Positions 1-14,900 of a stretch of 64,000 nucleotides of DNA are shown piece after piece (within the stretch, counting starts at the first letter, position 1; every line of letters begins with the position of its first letter). The translations under genes and the position numbers were made by a program. The stretch is from positions 148,579-212,578 of the forward strand of contig NW_017802603.1 in the NCBI RefSeq assembly GCF_001625305.1. The letters are read 5' to 3'. Source of the stretch: Branchiostoma belcheri (taxonomy: Eukaryota; Chordata; Leptocardii; Amphioxiformes; Branchiostomatidae). The notes under the pieces are model-generated. The model had not been told where the DNA came from. It was given only the letters and a program-made list of their open reading frames with translations, and made no database searches.

Positions 1-3000
1 GGGCACACTGGTCAACATCACGGGATTGCTCAATGCTACAAATTGTAGGCGGAATGTACTGAGATTGACAAAACCATTGGTCTAGGATGGAGACGGCTCA
101 ATGTCAGCAGTTCCGTGCCACAATGAGCGCTGTGTTGTCAGTCTAGCAACAAAGTACATGTTTTCAGGCCCACAGTTTGCAGTGTTACTGGGGCTGAATC
201 AATTGATAAGGAATGTGCAAATAGATACTGCCAATGTTGGTGCAACATTTGCAGCTGCAATATAGGGAGGGTAGCAAGGGGGCAGGGTTGTACTGCATTT
301 TCTTATCTTTATGTATGGAGTTACAGGACTGTGTACATGATCAATCAGAGGCTGTCTGGAAACCTTTTCCTGTGATGAACATTCTGTCAGTAGCATGATA
401 TGATATACATGATGTACATAGTTTTTTCTAAGTTGTTACTTTGATCATTTGCTTTCTACAAGCACAGAAAAAATGTTTACGAAGTGATTGATCAAATGTG
501 TGCCAAATAAGATTTTGCACAATGACATGTTCCTGATCTATTTGACCATGAACCTTTTGAGAGGTAACATGATATGGAAGTGATATCAGAGTAACCATTT
601 TTTGTTGGTTTCTCAAAAATGTTTTAGATTTGTGCTGACCTGTTTTTCAAAATTGGAGTCACAGATACATTGGGTCTATTTTCAAAACTGACTTACAATG
701 TACATACAGAGAATGTGTGTATAATTTCTATAATTAATCAAGCTATTTCATTAGCTTTGCCTTGCTACTACTGGCATACTTTGTTATTGTTGTTTATGTG
801 TTGTAGCCTAAAAATTTGTACAGAATCTGCAATTTACCTTTTTCATTTTTCAGACACACCTGATATCAATAATATTATGCCATTTTCCCTTCTAATTTTC
901 CTGTGAAAAATGGGTGTAATAAAACGTTTGAAATTAATTGACTGGTTTCTACCTGTTTCTGTCTGTGTAACTGTTGTTCCAGCAGCCAATCATCATACAC
1001 ATGAAACACTTCACCGTTTATCTGCATCTCGATTCTATTGCTGTAGGAGAGAAAGATGAAATTTTTATAGATATGAGCATTTAATTATTTTTTCTAATAG
1101 AATCATTATTGCAAAAATCTCATTATGTAACCATTGGCATGAGAAGCTTTAAAATTAAATTCCTCCTTGTTATGATATTCCAGTTTGGTAAAATTCCCAA
1201 CCTATCATTTACCAGAAACAATTAGCTGCCTTATCCCTGCTGGCCACAGATGGGAGGGGGGCTTTAACTGTTCTGTCAAGCTCTGTCATTTCTCATTAAC
1301 TAATGTCTTAATCCTCAGCCACCGGGGAGCTCAGCTTTTTAACTACTAATTGAAGCGTTTTCAAGCTTTAATTGATCCATTCACACAAGGGAGGCCATGG
1401 CTGTGCCTGTGGCTGTCTGCTTTAATTTATGCTAACACTCCCCACACAAGAGCAGCTTGGGTAAGCAGCCCAGCCTGCTGTATCAATATAGGAGCAGGTG
1501 CTTCATTTGTTTCTCTTGAAAAGCTTCCATTTTGTAACAACTGTGTTGTGTGGATATACAGATTTTAGTTGAAAAAAGGTAATCAAACCACAGCGCATGA
1601 TATATACATTATGGTTTTTACGATTATGTTAATGTGAATCACCGAAGGATTTTTGTTATGATGACTTTACAGATGGTTTAACCCATTACACAATTAGTAA
1701 CGGTTATCTTGCTTTCAGAAAATAATATTTCATTGGATGACAAACAAAATCCTGAGAGACAATGCAAGCAATTCATTTCATAAAACTGGAAAAGAAGTAC
1801 GTGTACAGTATTTTGTTATTTAGCATTATTTAAGAACCTTTTTGTAAGTGTTTTTCTGTGATTCAATGATTTTGGCATGGTTGGATCATATAGCATGACT
1901 ACATGCCACCAGTCTTAGAGAGATACAGGCTTCTAAAACTGCTTTAGGTGTCAGTGTGTAACAGAGTACTAACAGTATCCGGTATTTACAATGTCTTCAG
2001 TACCCACGCCATCTTAAGTGAACTACTTTGGGAAGAATGATTGTAGCAATGACTGACTTCTTAAATCTCCTGAACAGGCCTGTAGAAAACTGCTATACAC
2101 ATCACCAAGATAAAAGCTAATAGAAGGAATGCACATTACTACTATGCTCATTTCACTTTAATGCACTTCCTCAATGCACAAGGTATAATTCGCAAAACTT
2201 TTTAACTTAAGAAATAGCCATAATCGTTGATTAAAACATGCTCCCAGCACATTAAAACACACGAGTAGACACAATTGATGCCCACGATTGGCTCCTTGAA
2301 AACTCTATTAACGTCTTTAATTACTGCATGTTTGCGGAACAGGCTTTTGCACCCATGCTTGACGAGGCTTAATTGAGATATCATGGGCTAATTGACAGGT
2401 TGTGATGCATGTCTATTGAACATTGTTCCTGGTCCTCTGAGCCTCCACGGAAAGAAGCCTTTTACAGAGAGGGCAGGAGGTTGTTAACAAATGGGGTTTC
2501 ATGCATAAAATATGTAAATTCATCAGAGCCCTCTGACCCCGCAGGATTCGGCATGATTTTCTGATGACTTAAAAGTGTGTGGATGCCAGCAGCATGAGCA
2601 GTGCAGCTGAAGCTGATGGACTGACATTGGTTAAATGGTTAAGGCCATTAACTGGACACTGTGATATGCCAATGGACTGTACTGTACAGGCTAGGAATCA
2701 GGCATTCAACTGTACAAGCGGAGATGTTAAACTGTATAATGGTCAAGTCACTACAAAGTTAAAATGTACATGCTACAAAACCTACAGTCTCCACACACAG
2801 AAATGCAAAGGATGAAAATTTTGAATCAAAGTTAGACGATTTAAAGTGATGACTGCATCGGAAGTACAAGGTATTTTTACAATTTTTAACACAACTTTTG
2901 GTTCCAGTACTTGATGCTTGCCCTTTCATTATGGTAACCATAAAAAGATAACCAAAATGCTCAATACATATGTTAATAGCAAACCTACTGTAACAAACTC

Positions 3001-6000
3001 TTCTGAAGCTGATTAAATTGAAGAACACATCCTTAGCATCCAAGGGAAGCAGATGAGGAATCAAAGTTAGACAACAGTGATGATTGGATGGGGAAACCAC
3101 CTTGTACTAAGTAACTGATAGTTCGGCACCAATACTTACGATGTTTAGCCCAACTGCAACTTTTGATTTCTCAACACTTACCCTAAATTGAAGAGTTACT
3201 GTGTACCTGGGATTCTGTCCACGATACTTCACTAGCCCTCCTCACCCCCCTGCCCTTTTAGGATACGATCCTATTAATAAAGGCCACTACCTTATTCTCA
3301 GCTATCATACTGTATCAAATTCTCATCTATATCCTACTTGACTCTGGGGTCAAATGCTTTTGATAGCTGACAATACACCTGGCAGACTTGTAACCACCCA
3401 GTTTGCGCAGACAACCTTTGGCCTTTCCACGGGAAATCCTTCATCGGATGGGGATCCGAAATTCCGCACATGTGTCAAACTCCAATTTATGCCCAGGTCA
3501 ACTACTGTTGATAGATCTGACTCTTGGGTATACCTCTGCAGCGCCGAGAGAAGGCCTTGCTGCATACGCGCTCAATCTAGGCTTTCTCAGTCGCTCTGTG
3601 TTCAGCTTCTTATTTCTGTCAAGAGCATCCTGCCAATCGGGGGGATTGTTCTGAAAAGGTGTTGAAAGTCAGTGGGGATTGTGAAATTCATCAAGATGGA
3701 ATTGGACATGGTTACTTGCAGATCTGGTTCATATGTGTCTGAATAATTCGTATCTCTGTGTCGAGTGGATTTGGGCTGGTTTTATATACATAGTGCATAA
3801 AGCACATTCTTGTGGAGACTACGAGAGACAGTGCAAAGTGAACTAGACATCATGACATTCAATCTGCCAAGGTTTCAAAACCGTAATGTCACATTCTTCC
3901 ACATATTTCTCCTACTTCTGACCTGCATGTATGATTCCATAATTATGATTTTATTTCCACTTTAAACTGAGTGATGCTTCTTTGCTAAGTATGCTGTAAT
4001 GAATTCTAAGACTAATAATCCTTACAGACGTACTGACAATAAACTGTTGGTGTTGACATTAAATCTTATGATCACTTTTTGGCAGACTAATATCTAATGC
4101 AGAATTGGTTATACAGTTTGCAGATAGTACTAGCCGCTCTTTCAACATCCATTAAACAACAGCTGATAACTGCACAGGATCTACCAGAAAAGGCATCCCC
4201 AAACCTGCCTGTCCGGTAGGCCAACAGTAAATCTAATTCCAGCGTAGGCTTTATCTCCGATTGGGGATCTGACACTGCTGCCAGAAAAATGTCAAAGCGA
4301 TGCTTATCAACCGCCATTAGCCGTCCGGAAATTGCCCTGTTATTGGGTATATTCCCAACGACTCAATCGCTCACGCCAAGCTTGCAGAGAAAGTTGCCCC
4401 AATGGTCAAGACAGCAACAAATCAACGCAAGTTGTGGTGATAGCAGGCTTTAAATCAGATAACGAGGAAATAGAGCTTGAATAACCTGTAACTCTGCAGT
4501 GACTTGATTTTCAACAATGCTGGGTGAGCACTAATGTGGTCGGCCTGGTGGCAAGAGACCTTCACACAAATTTGGGATGACAGCAAATGATCACTCCCTT
4601 AAAGGGCTACCTTTTTAGACATTACAGTATCTGCTGGTTGTTTCCTAACCCAGCGTCATACCATCTTGTGGTTATCTCACTGACTTCAGGTTTTCTTAAC
4701 CATGAAAGTCTATCAATCAATCTGTAATTAAAAGCCAAACGAGTATCAAAACTTTTGAAAACTTACAGTATCTTTTCAATCTACAGTTTCTCTACTTTTG
4801 AAATGAGACACCAGCACAGTTTTTAAACCTTGCAGGAAATGCAAAGCTTTTTCACAATTTCTGTTTTTATTCCCATTTTTACCCACAGTCCTTGTGGCAT
4901 ATCGTACTTGTTTCCATTCTCATTCTTATGCTTTGACACTATTCATGTGGTGGTATCAGTGCTAAACACTTTTGAGATTGGGCGTCTCGCTCAAACACAC
5001 CTAAGTCTTGACCTCATGGTCTTACAAACACTTATAGATTCTGCCAATACAAATAGATGAAGATCAAGCTTGCCATGATCTGTCCCCCCGAACATTTCTC
5101 AGGAAATGAGGCACTCAGGTAGTAATTACCTCTGCTAGCATATCACCTTTGACCACCTTTGTTGTTCCCTCCTAGTTCTTGATCAGATTCTAAGCACTTC
5201 CTTTGCACAAATTCATCACTGAGCTGCATCTCTTATCAGTAATCTGACCAAAGTTTCTTTCACAATAGCATTCTTGGAGGTTATAACCTGTAGTGACACT
5301 GCAAGTACCTTGTTTTGCATGTTGATATGTATCACTTAATACTTTAACATTGCACAGTCTGTACACTTTCACTCAGTTCTTACACAGTAAGTCACTTTGA
5401 GGAGTTTCAGTATTTAGATGCAGTGGTGCCTCGAGTTCTTCAACAAAGGAGTCTTGGTAGTGATGACTGTTAAATGCATTCCTTTTTTTTATGTGGTTTG
5501 CTGAAACCCCTATCCATCTTCTATTGTTCCTGGGAATGGTCAGTTTGCCATTACCATATCTCTCCAGCCACTGTCTGACCCTGGCCATAGAGAGGTCACA
5601 AGGCCACAGACAAGGGCACTGCTGATTCAATGTCTGAATTCACAAAATGGCTAACTACATGTAGTAGAGCACTGGATCCATGTAGGAGAGTGGGTTGGAA
5701 ACTGTGATACAGACACAACATGCTATATTATTCTGGTAATTCCTCAATTTCATGCAATTAAATACTAAGTCTTTCTTTTGAACCACTAGAAATCAAATCA
5801 AATCACTCACTGTCTCTCATGACACTCTTTAAGGATAACCATTTGTAAGCTCCGTTAAAAGTTGAATAGTACATTCCTTTTTCACATGACTGCTATCAGG
5901 CCTGACCACTGCAGATGCTGAGATCACAAACTTAAGGACAGTTGGTGATAGATGATATGTAGTTACCTTTATCACTCTGTATCTCCTGACCTGGATAATT

Positions 6001-7195
6001 GGTTAGGCCTTTGTAGACAAAAATGTACCCAGGAGATTTAATGCTACAGGATTGATTCATTTATATTGACTAATTTCTGATCATCTATCAAGTCAGAAGT
6101 TCCTAGCTGACATGACAAAGTTTAACCACGAGTCAGCTGCACTTTGCGTCAAGCTTCTATTGTTTGTGATGACCAGTAATGATGGTACAGTAGTTGGTTA
6201 GGATCATTGGACAATACAGAATGTTGAAAGTTATGGCATTATCCAAATATTTCAATTTCAACAACTGCTTGCACACATGCACATTTTGTACAAATGTTGT
6301 AGAAAAGGTGGCAATAAAGTTCCATTTGGCATCACATCTTCCAATCCTCCAATCATTGATCAAATGTAATGCAAGAACCTTGTAATTTTGATCATCTGTT
6401 GGATACAGGCATTAGACATTTGCTGAGAAAATGTCAATTATGTTAGTTACAAGTTGCGTATAACGTCATTCAATCCCCACCCCTAACTCTATGCCTTAGA
6501 AATGTAGCCTCCCAGCTGGATTAATACACACAATTACCATTTTAGTTGTCATTCAACAGTCACAATGTCAGTATGCAATATATGTATTTTATGTTACTGA
6601 ATGATGTAACAACCATTTTCTCCACCCTTTCTTTATGACAGATTACCCTCTGACCCAGAGGAGCCACAGAGGTCATTAAGTCATTGACAGCAATATGGAT
6701 GACCAGTTGTTATCACAGTAATTAATTGGCCTTTCTCTGTTGGCAAGTCGCGGCCTCTTGCTATCTCTGTGACCAGTGGTCAAGCAGGTCAGAAGGCTAT
6801 CTACACCAAAAACCCATCACAAACGGCACTATTATCATTGTACTTTCTGCAAGTCTTTGTCCCTCAGTTGCCGCTTTTAGCGTCCATCTGCTCGCAGTAT
6901 AGTAAAATTTACAGACCATAAAACCATAAAATTCCATCTAAATGTCTCATTATCCCCATAATGACCAAAATTGTTTATTGACCAGTTAGTCGAAAAACGG
7001 AACTGCTGTCATTGAATATTTGAAAAACGGTTTAAAGTGTCAACAGTTCATGGGGGTCATAAAGCCATTTACTGGTAGATGGGTTCTTTGTACGTCCCGA
7101 AATATCTCAGAGTCTGTAGTAGTCAGACGGTTACAAATGTACATTGTTGCTAAAATGTACATATCATCAACTTATTATAATAAAAGCATAGCACC

Positions 7196-7509
7196 ACAGA
7201 TTTCTGGATCAGAAGCTTTGTAATGTTTTCCAGGATTCATTTGTTAATAAAAAAGTATTTTACGGCTGTCCATTGTTACAGTCAGAGGTCCAAGCTAAAG
7301 CAGTATAAGCAGTACTACCAGCAGTAATGAATTGAAAGAAATTCTACACAACTACAGATTTCTGGTTCACAAGCTTTATCAGTTTTATTAGTTTATGTCA
7401 GACTGCCAATGCGTCTTTGTTAACAAAATCAAAAAATTGTTTGATAGTTATAATTTTACAGTTGCCTATTGTTGCTGCAGTCAGTGGCCCAAACTAAAGT
7501 GGTACTACC
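7196..7509. repeat. Diverged tandem duplication
   Basis: Two related copies, 7196-7319 and 7354-7509, share in order ACAGATTTCTGG, CAAGCTTT or GAAGCTTT, TTGTTAA, a TTTTAC block, CTATTGTT or CCATTGTT, and a CAGTCAG(A/T)GG...AACTAAAG or AGCTAAAG ending before GTACTACC. The second copy has an insertion of about 30 bases. No function is apparent. Confidence 0.7.
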
Positions 7510-8599
7510 CATGTAATGTAAAGGTACAATGTAGAATTCTGCCCTCCCTTCCTGACCCATATGATGTAATCAGCAACCCCTGACCAAAATCGTTGCCATG
7601 ATGTCCCATTGATAACCTTACCTTTGTATATACTGATTGGACCTGTAAGCTGCTGATATGATACACATGCATTTATTAGCCTCCCCTGTATGATATCTTA
7701 ATGCAAATATGTGATAAAGGTAATGAAAAGGCCATAAAACCTGGCCCCCTGACTTGCCAGTTTCTGATACCCTCTCCTTGTTACTGATGCTCAGTATCTC
7801 AAATACATTTGTTAAGATCTTGTGCTACAAAAAATATTTTCAAGCACCCTTTGAGGATAGAGCATGAACCTGCCTTTCAAACCATCCAGTCTCTTTTGAT
7901 GATAGAATAAAACATACTACCACTTTTAAGGACTTTGGGAAAGTTGCAAGGGAAGCTTTTCCAACTCTCTGCAGGAAGTTGGTGGATTATGTATCGATTC
8001 CGTGGAAATTATAGAACATTTTTGGCACAGATTTTCGTGGGATTTTACCAACATTATCATCTGTGAAAATATAAACTCAGGCTGCCTCTAAATGCATTAC
8101 ATTTTGCGTGATAAGATTTCAAATGGAACAGCTAATGTTACAAAAGTATGTTGGTACATAACTCAGTCAGCCAAGAGAAAGCCAACATCATACCTGTAGT
8201 TAGTCAGATTTGAATTTTCATAGCCAATCGAGGAAGGGGGTTAAAGAACGGATCTCTGGACCATTCCCATGTCATTTCCTGCCACAATCTCCCGCCTGAG
8301 GCATCCCCGCTTTCCGAATCACCTGCCTGGAAAAGATACGGTGTTATCGTCTGGAAAACAAATTAAGATGGAAAATAGAGCCTAATGGCTTTGGGATGTC
8401 TTTCTTTGGCACATTATGACCCAGACTGAGGAGCTTAAATACTTACCTAAAGGAAATAGGCAGCTGGAATAAAGATGTATTGATAACGAAGTAGCTTTCC
8501 TTTGAGAGGGAACGTTTTAAAAGCAATGTATCCTGCATGAATAAATCCTAGAATTGAGAAACCTGATCTGTCAGGAATGCACATTTTCTGGCAGAAAAA

Positions 8600-8960
8600 A
8601 TGGGGGTTTTGTTTTGGGATCGTTTGTTTGTGTGTCCATCAATTTGTGTTTCCATGTACAGCAATAACTGTGGATGGATTGGGATGATATTTGGTATGTG
8701 GGTAGGTCTTGGGAAGAGAAAGGTCAATGTTGATCATGGGTCCTCTAGCACCTTCCATTGGTACTGCAGGAGAACTTCCAGTTGTTGTGTCTTCTTCTCT
8801 GGACATGCTATTATCTTGATGTTAGGTTGACAGATAGTTTTGAAGTCAAGAAGTGCTTTACTTTTGGGCCCCATAGCAGCTACAGTAATTTTGGAACTGA
8901 GGGATAATTTTTATGATTTTTGGAAACCAGGTAGCTGCATAGGCAGAGATGCACACAATT
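8600..8960. repeat. Suspected dispersed repeat fragment
   Basis: The tract holding GGATTGGGATGATATTTGG and TATGTGGGTAGG has the feel of a common dispersed repeat of invertebrate genomes, where related phrases recur. No second copy exists in this window, so this rests on recall and not on sequence seen here. Confidence 0.25.
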
Positions 8961-11900
8961 ATGCAAATTAGGATCAACATTTAAATTCTTATTTTATATG
9001 TAGAATAATAAATATGATCACATATGTCTGTGGTGCCAGCAGATCACTGCTGCGGTTTGGAATAGCATATCTTGCTACTAGTTCTTCTGAGTTTGATCAC
9101 AGATTGAGAAATGTTGTCACAAGGAAGGAAGACTTCTAAAAACTGATATGAAAAAATTACGAACTTGCATAGCACATTTCCTGTGCAGGAAATATCCTAA
9201 CATTTGTAATTTAATCTAATTTGATACTGGTATGGCCCCGACATTAGTAATTTTGTTACACCACTCTTCAAAATTGATCGTCGAGCGCAAGTTTTCAAAA
9301 GCCGGGATAGTACCCCGCACTACCTGCAGTTTGCTAACGCTAACGGCACTTAAGACCACCTCTTTAACACTGATAGCCTAGATTGAAAATTGTGGGCTAA
9401 AATGATGATGACATGTGGCTGCTCAAGTTGTCAGCTTCATCATCAGGTAATTTGAAAAGCCGTGTTGATTGATTGATTGACAGATTGGAACAATTATAAA
9501 GCCCAAAACTACTGGATATAATTTATAATACTGTGCTGCTGCTGAAATTAAAGGGGTTGATTTAAATCAGAGTCAATATTATTACTTACTTGTGGACGGC
9601 CTATCTATATGGAAAAGGTGCACAAACATAATTTATCAAGCATTTAGTGCGTGGAGGTACCCATAAATTCTAAGTTAACAAACATTATTGGTACATTTGG
9701 AGATTAATATGGGTACTAAAGTAGTACATTAAAAGTTGTGTCTAACCTTTGTAGGCAAACATAATTTAGAAAAAGTCTGACATCCCGAGATAGCATGTCT
9801 GTGTAGGTATCCTGTCAAACATACCGGTCACATATTTAGGGGCAAATTTAATCTTACTGGAGGTTATTTGCTAAACAAAGGGAGAGTATAGTGGGCCAGG
9901 GGCCAATGTAAAAATGAATGGTGATTAAAACATACATGTAAACAGAGAATCGCGATGAAAAAGAACAACTAGTAAACAAACCTGGTAAACTAAACTGTTA
10001 CTATTATCATATTTTGCATCTGATGCTTAATTTAGTAACTTGTGTTATGAAAAAATGGAATTTTAAAGCCGACCCCATAGACTTAACTTTTATTTGTTGA
10101 CATAATCATTTTACATACACATGTTGTGTTGATGAAATAGATTAGAAAAAGAAGTCATCCATATGGCCAAGTAGGTTAGAGGACAAACATGTATACATTT
10201 ATTTGTCGAATGCATTTTACTCCACTCAGAGTTTGTGCCTCCTCCCCTACATGTAAATGTAGGGTTAAGTAAACATGTTGCCACTTCTATCAAGGAAATA
10301 ATTTGTGCAAAACAGGAAATGAGTTTTATTTTTGCTTTCATCATACCGATTATGATTTCACATTTTTATTTTATACTTTTGTGCCCATGTTATCTCTTGA
10401 TGTAAATGAGACCTGACCAGGTAAGTTCAAGTATATACACAGTGATTAATTATTGTAGAAATATGGTTCAGTGATCAGTCATAATAAACGTCGGTGTCCC
10501 TCCAAAGCCTGCAGCGGCCCAGCTGCTCGGAGTGGAGCCATGCCAAGCTATTACCTCTCAAATATTTACCTGTGCTATGGTGAGTCATCACAACCTGGCG
10601 ATAAGCGGTCGCAAAAACTTCCACGGTTGTGCGGAAGTGGGTTTATTGTGTCGCTGGGAGTGGGAGGCATTTGTTTGGCCAGGATCTGGCAGGTTCGTTA
10701 TCGTTTGAGGGTTAATGAGGCTCATTAATCTTCATTAGGCAGGGGGCTGATGACGATAAGGGTCTTCAGTGCACCTGTGCTAGTGGGCGCTGATAAGGGG
10801 AGCTTTTAGAACAACTCAATTGGCTGGAAGCCCATCAGAATGGAGTTGTGAAAGTTGTTAGGGGTGGGTAATGGGTTTGTTGGTTAGTTTTCAATCGGCT
10901 TCAAGTTATTCTGTCTAACTGTAACTCATCCCCAGCCAGGATCAGAGACTTGGTTTACCATTTATATAGTAACCAATATGTAGTAACCAAATGACTGTAT
11001 CATTTAAACTAAGAAAGGTATGATGGCAAAGAGTATAAACTTTGTCACAGTTCATGCAAAAAGTCGTTCAAGAATTTTCATTTTGTCATATTCAGCAACT
11101 GTGTAAAACCCAGTGTTCACCAGTGTGTAGGAAGAACGGTTAAACAGCCGTCAGGTGCGCAGCTGAACATTCCTGAAAAAGCAGGCTCCATATTTGACAA
11201 CCGTTTACAGCGTATGCTCAGGGCTTGGCTCTGATGTGGAAGTCAGGTGATAGATTGGCATGTCAAACCCACTTGACATTCAGGTGGGCAGGGCACCGTG
11301 GTTACTGAAACATTTTTACACCAACACTTCAACCTGCCATGAAGATATACTGGGCACTAAGTCCAGGCCAAACGACCTGATAAGGGTTATTGAGAAAGGG
11401 CAATCCTGGGCAGCAGAAATACCCCAATAGTGCGACAACTCCATTTGGCTGCAGCAGTGCTTATTGACAGGAAGCAGCTTTAGATATTGTACAGTATGTA
11501 ATACGACTAGTTTGAAAACAACTTCTGCATGAACTTTGTTGTATGTTACTCTGTCCTCGATGGTAGGGATCAATGAAATAGTTGGAGGAGTAATTAATGA
11601 TGGTAATGTATTAAGACTGTAGGGTTATAGTATAAATGAATTAAGCGGTTTTTGTTTATGTACTGATCCTCTCATTAGATTGATTACAGACATCTTAATG
11701 CAACTTTAAGTATCAATAGTATCAAGGACATTATATAATGACCTGATAATATCTGCATTTTATGTTCAGCCTTTTTTCAGAAATGATTTTAAAATTTGAA
11801 TGTTCAATAATATAGTGTGGGATGTAGGGTAAGCTGATCAGTTATAATGGGATAAGTACAAAGTTGTTTCTGACCGATAAACATTTGATAATCTTAAACA

Positions 11901-14900
11901 GTATTACAGACTGAGAAGCCCAGCAAATGCTGTAGACAGACCCCTCCCCCCCCTCCTCCAGATATTCATCGCCACAGTTATGCCTGCCTCTCGCCATATC
12001 GATTGACATTCATCAGTTTTACTGCTGCCAATTGCAATGACCAATCTGAAGTATGGCCTGGTCAATTGTATCTTTATTACAGGCCATTATAGTGTATTGG
12101 CCATACTGCCAATCCTGGAAAGAATTGAGTGAACAGTAATTATTACAACCATCATTTGAACAAGGATGGAAAGAAGCCAAATTGATGAAGAAGAAAGAAG
12201 TCGGGTCTTTTAAGTTTTTATGTTTCGTTTACAAGGTGGCCAGAAAAGTCAGCTAAGTTTGTTGAAGGCCAAGGTTGTTGCTTGAAGTTGCTTGTTGATT
12301 TAAGAAATAAAGTATATTACTAAGTACATCAGAAAAATCATAATGGAAGAGCATTTTGATACGGTAACTACCATTGTCATTTTCTGTAATAAATGGCATT
12401 TCAACTTACTTCCTTATATTTGATTATCTTAGATACCCATCCTCAAATTTGCAGTGCTTAAAAGTCCTTTTTTTGTTATCTTACATAAAACTATCTCGAC
12501 CACAGATCTTCCGAAATTCAAATATTATTTCATAAATGTACAAATGTATATCACTCATAATCAGCAACCATCCTTCTGCATTCTCCATTTTTACTGTTGA
12601 AGTAAAGGTCAAATTTGTTCCATAACTCCTATACTATACTACATTTAGAGAAGGAAAGATAACCCAGCATAGTCAGATGTGTGTTTAGATAATGATATAT
12701 TCCTGTAGGTTGCTGCTCCTCAAACAAAGTTATCGCTGTGTGTTTACGAAATGTAGATTCCAAGAAGACATCTTTGTCTGGCTGTGACTCCCCTGGATAT
12801 GATCTTCCCTCATCAAACATCAAACCAATCTTCTAAAAAGCTTTCCTTTTGTACCAATTCCCTCCCGTGTTTCTACCCACAGGCCCGCCAACTATTGTTC
12901 CAACTATATTACTCCTCATTCTTTACTGTTTGTCCAATTATTACTCATCAAAAACGTAGCTATACCCTCATTATGGACATGTTACAACAAAATTGTCGCC
13001 AAAATTTACCCTAATGCACATTTTAATACCATCAGAGTGCACATTAATACACTTAATCTCCACATTTATATACCTGAGCCATCCCCTAATACGATGAATT
13101 CATTTCTTTCGTCTGGCGCAGGCTAGGAGACGAGAGGCTTTTCAATTTAATTTGTATGATGAGAAAGAATTAATTCCCTATCCTTCTCATGTACCCGCTT
13201 AATTTGGCCCATTAATCTGCCCTGTCTCCAGGCAACAGGCCCGTCGACAATCCATCCCCCTGCATTTTGATTTGATAATTTTGGCTGTTATTGTGAAACG
13301 TATTTGCGGATACAATTCGTATGGACTTCCTGCCAGTCCCTAGGCTGCTCTATATTCTGTCTCGATCCCATTATCGGAAAGACTATAGTCGGATTGTATA
13401 TCCTTGGACCTTCATAGGAATTTAAATTGCGCCGGATAATAGATAGCCCTTTTGCTATCAATTTGGTATGGCTAACTCCATAAAAGTTTCGTTATGGTGG
13501 TTTGATCTTCATATAACATCACGGCGCTGTATGAAATATCAAGCCATATACATAAATTTGACATCTCTACTGTCGTGCAATGTGCTGTAGGGGATAATTA
13601 AGGTTGGCTGTGGAGGCCCCCGGATTGTTGGATGTTACTTTCCAATTCTGGATTTAACTACAGATTGGAGGTTTAGGACAGTTTCACGAGCCTCTCACGG
13701 CCGTGGGGGCCATTGGAGTCAAACCGGGATAACCGTTTGCAAGCATTAGGCCAATCCTTTGTCTTCTACACACGGCAGTCTCATCCTTTTACATCTGACA
13801 CAGCAATAAAAATAAAACCTTGCAGCGTCTATGTTGCTGACACTTTTTAATGTCAAGGGTTATGAAATGTGTATAATATACAAATGTCGCTCCATTTAGG
13901 GTCATTTCCCTGCCACTTAATACATACCCATTTGGATGAGTTGATGATAGTAAAAGATAATGTAAGAAATATTGGAATTTGTCATTGTAATATGTAGTTT
14001 CCAGGTCAGGTATCAATTTTGCACCGATGTCGTGGTTTCATGTGCCATCAATCATTGCTGCTGGGTTAATATCTGGGACTTTGCGAAAATGCGTAGAGGT
14101 GTTTTTTCTGACAAATTGGTCCATTTGAGTTTTTGTTAATGACATTAACTACAAATGTGAGAGTTAACTTGCATGGCAGATAGGTGCCAAAGTTGTCGGT
14201 CGGTCGCTTTCCTGAAGAAATTGTGATTGTCAGCTAGGGAAGCATGGCGTGGAAGATAAATGCTCGCAGCGTAATTGTTGTTCCTCCCGTGTTATTGGAT
14301 TACATCGCTTGGTTGCGTTCAATAGGCGATCTACAAATTGAGGCATATTTCATTCAAACTGGTTTTTAATGCTGCAGGTATTTGCAGAGTCAGATCATTT
14401 TGCGGAGGATATAGACTGTGAAAATTGGGGGTAACAGTGTTTCAATACTTCAGCTGCGGCTATTTCAGCAGCCAAAGACCAATCTCCCACCAAATTGGAT
14501 TGTAAAAATGGCGTGGGAACCTGGTCTCGGAAACATCATTCTCCAAGATATTACATTCCTATAAAACTGGGCAGTTCAGCCGGCTGACGGAATTTCGTCC
14601 CATAGTCTTGGTGTTTTTCCAGAATGACGGGTAAGCCGCAGGGATAAACTGTTGGTTAGGTCTGTGGTATCACCTGGACAATGTGCGAGAATTAAAACAA
14701 TTCTACCAACAGAGAAACATGGAGTCAACCACTGTTTCAATTTGATTGTGTGGCACCATTTTATACACCTATATTATCAAGTATAGTTTCCCCGCCAGTC
14801 AAACGAGATTCATCAGAAAGCAATAAGAGGTGGTGTGGTCATATCCGCCGGCGGGGCACGCATCATTGCCCTGGTGCCTGACCTTCCACAGCCAAGCACC

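Noticed and set aside
984..1016. Sequence encoding KHFT before GT as the missing EHFT exon end
   Set aside because: The residues before it do not match INPP5A and the donor GTTTAT is poor.
10416..10426. CAG/GTAAGT donor-like site as the end of a missing INPP5A exon
   Set aside because: Stops occur in all three frames within about 20 bases upstream, and no matching residues precede it.
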